64,000 bases of DNA from Deinandra increscens subsp. villosa (taxonomy: Eukaryota > Streptophyta > Magnoliopsida > Asterales > Asteraceae), in contig JBCNJP010000007.1 in assembly GCA_039602395.1 (NCBI GenBank), positions 104,768,788 to 104,832,787 of the forward strand, written 5' to 3'. Below, in pieces: positions 54,840 through 64,000 of this stretch. The first letter of the stretch is position 1. Every line of letters starts with the position of its first letter. A program made the translations under genes and the position numbers. Below the pieces are notes generated by a model. It worked only from the letters and a program-made list of their open reading frames with translations, was not told the DNA's origin and ran no database searches.

Positions 54840-56145
54840 ATATCCACAAAGGCCACTAGACTAATAATGCCACAAGAATAAAGGTGCAAGGTTCATAGGC
54901 TTTTTGCTCTCATAATTTAAGTTTTTAATCTACAAATGAATTGATCTCTTGTTAATGTCTTATATAAGGAGCTTATTTTATGATTGAGAAAGCATAAACA
55001 TGAAGATTGAACGTTTTTAACTTATGAATATGATGTCTTCCCTCAAATCATTAAGTTATTCCATCACATAATACTAAACATGAATGTTTTTGCTGAGAAA
55101 TGGTACACTATGCAACTAGTGCATGACAATAGGCTCCTATTGGTGCATTGCTGTGAATGGTTTTCGCACGCTTCCTATGCCGGTTTGCACTATGGTGACA
55201 TTAGACTATAGGCAGAAAGGCCGAGGGAGAGCCAGCAATTCTCTAAAAGCAAGGACGATGTGAGAATATTAGTAATTAAGTACGTCTTTTGCCTCGTGTT
55301 TTGATGAACCATCTATGACTTTAGCTAAGCGTTAGTGACACATGTTAATAATTGCAATAGGGCCGCATTTTGTTGCCTCTAGCCCGTGGCAATACTGTTA
55401 AAGGCAGCATGCCATATTTATGGCACATGTCGAATATGGTTTCATAAGATTTCACTTTGATCCAGGTTCAATAACCAAAATGTAGTATTAGACTATTAGA
55501 ATTTGCTTTAGTAACTAGAAATGTTATATTCTTTTAGTTGTCCTACTAGTTCTTTTTTTTCCCTGATGCACACTTGGTAGTTGTTCTTACATGTAGAAGA
55601 AAGCCCGCTTTTTTCTCACTTTCAAAGATTAGTGGCACTTGTGTGTTAGGAGGATTTATCATTTCTTTTTAGTAACCGTAGTTTCTAATGTTTTTTAGTG
55701 GTGTTCATATTTTATCCCTTTGCAAAATGCTATGGACCCATTTAAGATAACTCCGAACGCTAATAATCTTGCATGAATCCCTTAAATTAATAATGTTTTT
55801 GTGATTTGGTTTTATGCGTAACATCATTTGCTAATTTAACAACATAATTTTTAGTTCAAAGAGAGACAAAAATAAACAACTGTAGTCGCTAGCCACTTCA
55901 TCCATATGTTTATCTTCACCGCTGTGTTCATTTTGCCATGCATGATTATGAAAACATGAAACCTTGGTAAGTAGTTAACATAATATCTTGTTTAGGTTAT
56001 CATAGCATTATAGGAAGTTGTAAACTAGCTACTAGGATGCAAGTTGATGGAGCTTGTGTACTAAATTAATTATTCTAAATGTATTAAATTTTCATATCAA
56101 GTTAAAAGAAATAAATTTTATTCATCTGCATGGAATCATATGCAG

Positions 56146-59100
56146 GTAAGTGATCTGGGGAATCTCCTAAGCTTGTACGGAGAATGGCACTCACATCTGA
56201 TTCCTTACTACTCATTCGACCATTTTGTTCACAAAGTAGAACAAGTTGGCAGCTCAAAACGTGTCAAGGTAAAACATTTATTTTCATTATTTGTTGCAGT
56301 TACAAAATACACCGTATGATCTGCTGTATCAGATGTATTATGTTGAATTTAAATGCATGACAAGTTTTACTTTTAAGAATAGATAAATATTAGGGTATAA
56401 ACTTTAAATTGCTGTGAAGTTTTATAAATATAGATTGAATGTTGGTGGACTGATGGACAATGTGTTGTTACACGAATCTCAACCTAGACTGCATTAGAGA
56501 AGGCTGTAGCCAAATTTTATTTAATTCTGGATGTTGCTACACGAATCGCAACCTAGAGGTTAAGACAAGCGTAACATTGCTTAAGGGTTGGATTGTGAAT
56601 ACCAGAGAAATGGGAAGGAATGAGATTAAGTGCTAAGCGTGTGTTGATTGTGGATTAGTTGAGTTGTGTGTGAATGATCCTCTCAAGGAATCAAGGGTGG
56701 AGAGGAGGTATTTATAGTGCTGAGGATGCTTGGTGAATAAGACACACATCCTAAACATGGTCCTCTGTTATCTCTTTTTATCCTTTGACTTCTCTTGACC
56801 GCACAAAACTCTCCTTTTTGGTGCAATGGGTTTCTGAGACGACATAAATAGATACCATTTATCTCTATTGTTGACATATTCCTTCTGGAGCAACGTCACT
56901 TTGCCCTCTTGTTAGGTCGTTATCTCATGTTTTGTCTCCTTCTTCCTTGTCTTCTCTTTGGGCGCATGGCCCATTCGTATTATTTTCCTAAGGTTTTGCT
57001 AAGTGTTTGACATGAGGCCTGGCAGAGCCTAGACTTGTGTCATGTCATCCATGTCTTTAGACCGTGACCCAAGTTCCTCAAGTTGTGACTCAGGGTTTTC
57101 CGACTCCTTATTGCCGCGAATCAAAGTCTCCAGGCCCTCAAGCCGTGACTCAAGGTTTCACAACCTTTATGCCATAGATCCAAAGGCCCAAACCCTTGTG
57201 CTGCGGCTCCTAGTGTCCAAACATTATGCCGCGGCTCCAAGTGTCCGCAGTCTTATGCCTAAGGACGTGAGTCACCTTAGGCCCAGGCTGTGACTCCGCT
57301 TGAGCCTCAGCCGTGGCTTGGGTTGCTACCCTACTTATGTTTCTAGTCATTTACTACGTAGGCCGTAACTTGTCTTTTTCAGGGTTTTAGATACCATACC
57401 CCATCACTGGATTATAAGATTCTTCAATTTTGGTCAAGGTTAACCGAAGGATAATACCAAACTAAATGGAGTTTCTAGAAACTGATCCTGCATGCAATCT
57501 ACAGTCTCATCTGTTAAGACCGCATATGCCCTAGAATTGAACAGGAGCAAGATTGTGCATCATAGTCATACTCTGTTTTTATTTCCTTAAAACTTCTAGA
57601 TTTACAAGAATGTTCTAATCTTATCCTCACTCTTTTAAGCCATGTAATTTGCAAAACACATGGTTAAATGTTTTGGATAATTTGGACACAACAAGTAGTA
57701 ATATGTTTTATGTTTCTGGTAGTCTTGTATTTGGCCTCACCCAAGTTCATGTTTTTAATTACAGATTTCTTCTTTGCTTGTACCACTACTTTTTAATAGA
57801 CATCAACCGTTTTTTTATCTTTTTAAGCCAATAACTTTTTATCCACAGTATCAACTTGCTTTGTTGGATAAGATATTCTTCAGTAAAATTGTCTTGACAC
57901 CACCATTTCTTTCTTTAATTTGTTTATATCTTTTTTCTAATTCCATTCTTACCCATAGCATATTTGTCATCAGTTTCATTTGGCTATCCTCCTGTTCTAT
58001 TATTCTTTTCCGGTGGTTAACAATTAAATCTTTTGATCATTGCTAGCTAACAACTGTTTTGTGGAACTTCCCTTATAAGTTTTAAGCATCATATAAGCTA
58101 TATCTGCATAATTTAAACCAGCAACCTTGTTCATATTCTACAAACATCATTTCTTTGATAGTTTGATCATACTCATACATCTCACTATATTGCTTCAAGT
58201 GACTTGAAAAACATACATAATCATTTACATTCAGTTATAAAGTATTTGCAAGGTTTTCTTGCACCCATCTTAGTTTATTACCTTTGATTTCAAAGTAATT
58301 ACTAGATATGTGAGGCACTAAGCACAAGAAGCATGTGATGGGTGATTTTTATATTTAGGCAGAAGAGACTATGCAATTCTTAATGAACTAAAAATATTTT
58401 GCTTCAGGCTTTTTTAAACTAAGTAAAGTTGAGCCCATTATGCTTCCAAGACCATTCACTCTACTAACACGTGTTTTATGTGGTAACATGCGTTCTTGAA
58501 GTCTTGCATTCTAAGATCATTCACAACTTCTGAAAGAAGACGCATATACAAAAATATAGAGCCATTTATAACTGCAGCAAATTTAAAATATCGACAGTAT
58601 TGGTGATTCACAAAGTGCAGGTTCATTGTTTCGGACCATGTATAAATCTTTGCCTAAAATTTTAAACAAATGATGGTTTCTTTGAGGTAGAATAAGGACA
58701 TTGTTTTTTTCCCTGGAGAAGAAGATATTTGGTACATATGAAACTAAAACGCAAATAAATGCATATGAGTACGTTTAATATCCCATTTTGAAAAACCTGA
58801 GAAGTTAAAGAGTACATATTTATGTGATTCATCAATTTGCCACCAAAATTAAGAATCCTGTTTTTATGTGTTTGGCTATAATTGTGTTCATATTCAACCA
58901 TTGGCTTGACCAGATGTGCATAAACGATCTGAGAGAAAGAATTGCAAATGGAGGAGACCCAACCAAGCTACTTGAAACACCCGAGTCACACGAAAACTCA
59001 AATCCTGAACAAGGTACTTCCATATTCTTTCAGAGCGTATCATTGTCCAATAAAGTTAGTATACTTTGTACTTTATCTTACATTTGTTTTCCAACCTCTT

Positions 59101-60960
59101 GCTTGATGCATATCATATAGAGGTGCTAAATGGCCTGTGTCTGCCGGTTGTCGTGTTGGTCCCGACACCAACCCTACCTGAAACAAATCTGAAAATTGAG
59201 TTAGACACATAAACCCAAACATGACAAGCGTATTCGTATCACGACCCATCTATCTGGAAAAAGAAATTTTTTATATCTTTCACGTGTTAATACTCAAATT
59301 CAAATTTTATATAAAAAAACAATCATATTTTAACTATAAAATAAGATGCTTTATTTTTTGAATTTTGGCTTAAAGTATACCCAATTACTTTAAACTATGT
59401 CATAAAATACTTTTTTCAAATATATAAACATAAACGGTCAACCGAATCTCTTAGCTAAACATGTTTGTGGGCTATACACAAACCTGGACCAGTACACTGT
59501 TAGAAATTCACACTTGAATATCATACAATTCTAGTGCCAAGTCTTTGTCTTCAACTGTGAACTCATTATAGTATAGAGTTAATTGCATAAATGATCCCTA
59601 TGGTTTGATCGAATTGAAGGTTTGCTCCCAACATATTTGTCCAAACATTTCTTAAAGGATTGCATACATGGTCTCTGTGGTTTGATCAAGTTTCATGTTT
59701 GGTCCCTATATTGTGTTGAAACTCAAACCAGTTTTGACTAAACATAAAATTTGTATTAGGTTTGTGTGGTGTTTTAGTACACTGTCAGAAATTCACATTA
59801 GAATATCATACAATTCTATCTGTAATTTTTGTGTGACTACTGGCTGCTTGATAGATGTGCTTCTCTGAATACTTTCCAATTACCTGCACTTAAAAAAAAG
59901 TCTTTGTCCTCCAATGTGAACTCGTTATAGTATTATGGTTTGATTAAATTATAGGTTTGTTCCCAGAATTGAAAAGATTGCAAACATAGTCTAAACATTG
60001 TGCGCGAGTTGTGATTTTCACAAAATTTTGGACTAAGTTTGCAATTTCCAGTCCTGGGGATCAAACCACAGGGAGTCAGGGACCACTAATGCAACCTTTC
60101 CATAAATACTTGGACTAAGTTTGCAATTTTTTAATCTTGGTGACAAAACCTGCAATATAATCATACATCAGGGACCACTAATGCAATTAACTCTATATTA
60201 TAACTTCAAAAGTAGATTCCTTGTAGGAACATTATTTAAAAAGTCATAAATGTAAAGGTTGTAGTACAAGCTGGTCCACTCAAGATAAAAGCCATTAGTT
60301 TTCTGTACATATGAGATGTCTGCCAGCAAGCAGAGGGACTTAAAACACTGTTGTTCTTCAGATTCTGACATCGTGTGTTTTTTTCTTTATTTTATTTTTG
60401 TATTAAAAATGATTGCATTATTCTCATTTTCCAATTTCCTTTTTTCCCCACAGTAGCTTGTTGGAGCATTTAGTCTATTAAAGTGGTTACCTATTATTGA
60501 GTGGCTAATTATGTAAATTACTTAATCATACACTTTATGCAGATAAGGGGTCTGATCAGGAAGATACTTTACCGAATAAGGACCCACATGATATTCAGCA
60601 GGATATGTTTGATGAGATCTTTAAAAGCACTACTGAAGTAAGCATAATTCTAGTTCCCACTATTTTAATGTTATTATTATCCTATGATGACCAAAACGGG
60701 CTCGGTTGAAACAGTTCATTTTATAAAAATAGTATCAAAGATAAAAAAAAAGTAACGATTTTTGTGGTTACTAGGAACCATCTGGGCAAATGAATAAAGA
60801 GGATACAAGTGGTGTACCAAAAGAATCAGTAAGTAAGACAACAGATGGCAACAGTGATGAAATGTCAGAAGAAGTAAAAGCCCGCATAGAAGCGAACAGG
60901 CTAAAGGCATTGGAGAGAGCTGCTGCTCGTAAGCGGGCTTTGGAATCTCAGGCCTCTTGA
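56146..60960 (+). CDS. TIPIN: TIPIN/Swi3 homologue, second copy, exons 2-5 only
   Basis: Exons 56146-56268, 58914-59013, 60543-60637 and 60775-60960 match exons 2-5 of the complete gene, with the same splice sites and an intact frame. Exons 2 and 4 are identical to the first copy. Exon 3 has two silent changes. Exon 5 has one silent change and two replacements, A237V and K244N. Exon 1, with the CCHC knuckle, the start of the Swi3 domain and the E2F sites, would lie in or beyond the N gap. Without it no functional protein can be made; if it exists in the gap, this is either an allele or a paralogue. I favour an allele. Confidence 0.85.
56532..57406 (+). mobile_element. Solo LTR (875 bp), complete
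   Basis: TGTTGCTACACG...ATACCCCATCA with CTGGA on both sides (56527-56531 and 57407-57411), a perfect 5-bp duplication. Same insertion as 37180-38035 in the first copy. Confidence 0.85.
59574..60195. mobile_element. MITE, second copy
   Basis: Counterpart of 40196-40813 with the TAGAGTTAATTGCAT end and a right end of ATGCAATTAACTCTA. Differs by several small indels. Confidence 0.65.
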
Positions 60961-61607
60961 CTTTCAATCCTTGTAGAAATCGGTAACTATTATATTCAAC
61001 TGTTATTCGTATTAAATTACTGACTTGTGTTTTTGTTTTTAAGGGTATCGTATATTCCCAAATCTGCTTGTGTCTTTTTTGTTTGCTTAGATTTAAGCCT
61101 TTTAAAATCAGTCATGTGAGTCACTTGGGGTATAAAACTGGTTCAAACAGCCAAACCGGTGCAGTTTGTTTGGGTTAATAAAGTGAAAATTCTAAGTGTG
61201 TGTTTAGTTGTGGAAATGTTTTCTAGTTTTTCATTTCTAGCTTTTTAGAAAATGGAAGGGGTTTTTCATCTTTAGAGAACAAATAGAAATTTTTTGAAAA
61301 CGCATTCAAAGTTGAAAGATGAAATTTCAATTCTCCATATTAGAAAACTGAAAATAGAAAATTTGAAAATCAATAAAATGTAGTTTTTTAATTTCAAATT
61401 AAAAAAGTAAAAAACAGTGTTTTCCATTTTCTTGGAAACTTTTCTGGAAAATTGTAATTTTATCGTGTTTTCTTGGAAAACATTTTTGGAGAACAGAGGG
61501 TGTTTTCCACAACTAAACCCGCCCTAACTTTTTTCATTTGTGTTTTACATATCGGCTATAAAATCGTTATGGATCTGGTTTAGGTATGGAAATTAGGGTT
61601 GTAAATG

Positions 61608-61757
61608 CCAATGAGCCCTTGTCCTAGTGGTCAAGGGGGAGGTGGTAAGGCTTTGCCTACCTGGAGGTCCTGGGTTCAAACCCAAGCATTAACAGTTATT
61701 TGGTGATTTATGGGGTTAGAATAGGAGTTTGTAAAAGTTTAGCCGTTCAAAAAAAAA
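61608..61757 (+). mobile_element. tRNA-derived SINE (150 bp), absent from the first copy
   Basis: Box A TAGTGGTCAAGG (61625-61636) and a perfect box B GGTTCAAACCC (61673-61683) at normal spacing, ending in an A-run. AATTAGGGTTGTAAATG flanks it at 61591-61607 and 61758-61774. The first copy carries the single, unoccupied target near 42282-42298. Confidence 0.92.
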
Positions 61758-63415
61758 AATTAGGGTTGTAAATGATTAGGATCTGACTTGGGTAGGTGGT
61801 GGTAGTGATGAAGAACACCTGAAGGTTCATAGTTGGTCGTGGTTGGTGGTTGTGGGTATTTAATTTTGATATTTAGCGTTGTTTTGTTGTGTTGGACAAA
61901 GATTTATAAAAAAATTGTGGAATCTTTGAAGAACTAAAAATGTTTTAAATTATTTTACAGATACCAAAAGTTCATAAAAGTTAAGATACAAAACAGAATT
62001 TAATACTTTAATGTTTTTTAATAGATTTAAATTGACGCTTATAAAAACAAGCAGACAAGTAAATAGGAAAAGGGATATTGAAACTAATATATCTTGTAAC
62101 TAAAAAAGAAATAATAAAAATAAACAAAATACTTTAAGTTGAACTTCAAATTTCACTTTACCATCCTTGTGTCAGTAAAGCATGAAAACAAAACAAAACA
62201 GAAACATGTAACAAGTCACTGAGTGGCTAGATGATATAAAATGGATATTTTGAAAAGGACTTGAGCTGAAGGAGAGTCTGTATTGGATAGCATTGCAGTT
62301 ACAAATGAAGCCAAGTTGGAGTTATCCGGACGGATCCCATGGTCTAGAGACACACTTGGACATATTCAAAGATTCCATATTAATGTGGCGTGTCTCTAAG
62401 AAATGTAAAAAAAATTGGGTTGTCTAGATTGAAAAATAGGTTCTTATAATTATAAAGTCAAGAAGTCACACGTAAAAAGTTAATAATTTGATAAAAAAAT
62501 TTATAATAATAAAAATCAAAACTAATCTATCGTAGTAAATGTTAGAATTTAAATAGTTAAACAAATCGTGTGGCTCTTTTAACATTTTTAGTAGCAAAGT
62601 TTTTAATTAAGATTAACCATTCACATTCAATAATCTTTAATATATCATTCTCAAAAAACTATTGTAAATATAGATTGGTTAGAAGTGTAATTGTGAATGA
62701 TTAGAAATGTAATATAGAAAATGAAAAAAGAAAACACAAAAACAAGACAACGACTCTTTACAAAAGAAACAATATTAGAACATATAAATAAAATATCTTA
62801 TGAATGTGCTACTTCTATGATTTAAACTTTAGATCTAAAGGTTTGGCTAAATGTTTTTTCTCACCATGCCACTTAACTCTTTTGTGAATTCTTTTTTTTT
62901 TAATGGAAAACTTGGATTACCGATGAACCACTGACCCCACTCGATCATCTTCATTTCTTATCAAGGGATACTTATAATAGATGAGAAAACTCTATGGCTT
63001 AACGTGACCTCCATTATTTTTTTTAGGAAACAATAGTTTACAAAAAACCTTAATCTTATTGTATAACTTTTAAGAAGGAAATGAGTCCGTTCTCTCGATC
63101 TTGGTCTCGTTGTTTCACCCCTCTTTACGTTTAGAATCATGAGGGTGTTCCTCCCGTACTTTACTATCCGATGTCTTATTGTATGATTGAAGTAAAGAGT
63201 ACAAAAAACCTTAATCTTATTGTATAATTTTGTTTAGAAATTAACTTTACAACTATTATTTACGTTTATAAAAATGTTAGAATAAGATAAATACGTATAA
63301 AGTGTCGAGATTTTAGCTGACCCAAGTTTTGACATAGTTATCTTAAAGACCCTCCATGTTTACCTTAATTCCTAGTCTATAAATACTAGCATTGTAATTG
63401 TAATCTGGTTTAAGC

Positions 63416-64000
63416 TAGGAGTGTTGTTTTTACCATTACCGAACCCGACTCGAGTTATTGTAAACCCGAATCACCCGATGTACATTTAAACTCGAACACA
63501 AATTAGTTAAATGGGTCATATAATGTGGTTATGTTTAGGGTATTTCAGGTCGACCCGAATAATCCGATTACCTATATGTGATTTCAAATCCTTAGTAGAT
63601 ATTTCAATTTTCAAAGTCATACTTCATTATTCTGTATCCATTCCATTTTTTTTTTCTTTCTATATTTTGTTTCTAATTCAAGTAATTTTTCTTGTTTAAA
63701 CATGCGTATATGTATCAAGGATTTGTATAATATCATTAATAACATATTATTATATTGAAGATTTATATAATTAATGTGAGAAATATAAAGTGATGTCATT
63801 GATAATTTCTTATATAAATAAGAAAAAAAATTGAAGTACATCCTAAAGTTTATATTTTTTATAATTTTTGAACATTTGCTTTCTTTACAATTTTTTTTTT
63901 TATATTTTGATGTAATTCTTAGTTAACCCGAAACCTGATAATACAACACGAACCAACCCGAACAACCCGAGGCCAATTATGGTCGAGTTATGGGTTGAAT
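63416..64000. mobile_element. hAT-like element, second copy, cut by the window end
   Basis: Begins TAGGAGTGTTG and matches 47031 onward in the first copy. The right terminus is outside the window. Confidence 0.7.

Larger units (their letters stand above)
54840..64000 (+). repeat. Second copy of the TIPIN segment (matches 35488 to about 47610)
   Basis: Base 54840 aligns with 35488 and the match continues in the same orientation to the window end. Identity is high in introns, with many small indels and SNPs, and higher still in exons. The segment lacks the TTA-flanked elements present at 43304-43917 and 44199-46648 and about 80 bp near 41750-41835. It has a private SINE (61608-61757) and an intact solo-LTR end (57406). 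Confidence 0.95.

Noticed and set aside
54287..54889. Long ORFs across the gap
   Set aside because: They consist almost entirely of N.
56146..60960. A second, separate functional TIPIN gene
   Set aside because: Exon 1 and promoter are not in the window, and the copy begins at a placeholder gap. An allele is the simpler reading.

Overview
The window is eukaryotic nuclear DNA from a flowering plant. The genes have GT-AG introns, the background is AT-rich, and plant-type retrotransposons (PBS complementary to initiator tRNA-Met), SINEs and MITEs are dense. A eudicot is clear; Asteraceae is my guess from the flavour of the repeats and is not proven here. There are two ordinary host genes and a partial second copy of one of them. 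Almost everything else that can be named is transposable-element DNA.

Layout. 1-13165: tandem array of a gag-only LTR retrotransposon with unusually long LTRs (about 3.8 kb), arranged as LTR tail, internal, LTR, internal, LTR. 13166-14243: unclassified, with one weak minus-strand ORF. 14261-14601: tRNA-derived SINE with a 17-bp target-site duplication (TSD). 14792-19605: complete, very young Ty1/copia element with an intact 1325-codon polyprotein. 19611-27889: AT-rich intergenic DNA with a Mutator-like MITE, a diverged tandem repeat, a SINE-like sequence and a small arginine decarboxylase-like fragment. 27890-33110: INTS7, subunit 7 of the Integrator complex, seven coding exons, 1092 codons plus stop. 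34805-41579: plant TIPIN/Swi3 homologue with an N-terminal CCHC knuckle, five coding exons, 279 codons plus stop, and two E2F-type sites upstream. 43304-53741: cluster of DNA transposons (PIF/Harbinger-like with TTA duplications, hAT-like, Mutator-like foldbacks) and gene fragments. 54340-54839: a gap of exactly 500 N. 54840-64000: a second copy of 35488 to about 47610, carrying TIPIN exons 2-5 without exon 1.

Function. INTS7 (processing of non-coding and promoter-proximal RNA) and TIPIN (replication-fork protection with TIMELESS) are head-to-tail neighbours with no evident joint pathway. The two TIPIN segments have nearly identical exons, but each carries private transposon insertions whose empty sites can be read in the other copy. 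Together with the placeholder gap this looks most like two haplotype contigs placed in series, although a real tandem duplication is not excluded. I found no clearly new biological system. The most unusual items are the gag-only tandem array with giant LTRs, the inverted pair of palindromic foldbacks around a MYB-like gene fragment, and the natural catalogue of filled and empty transposon sites.
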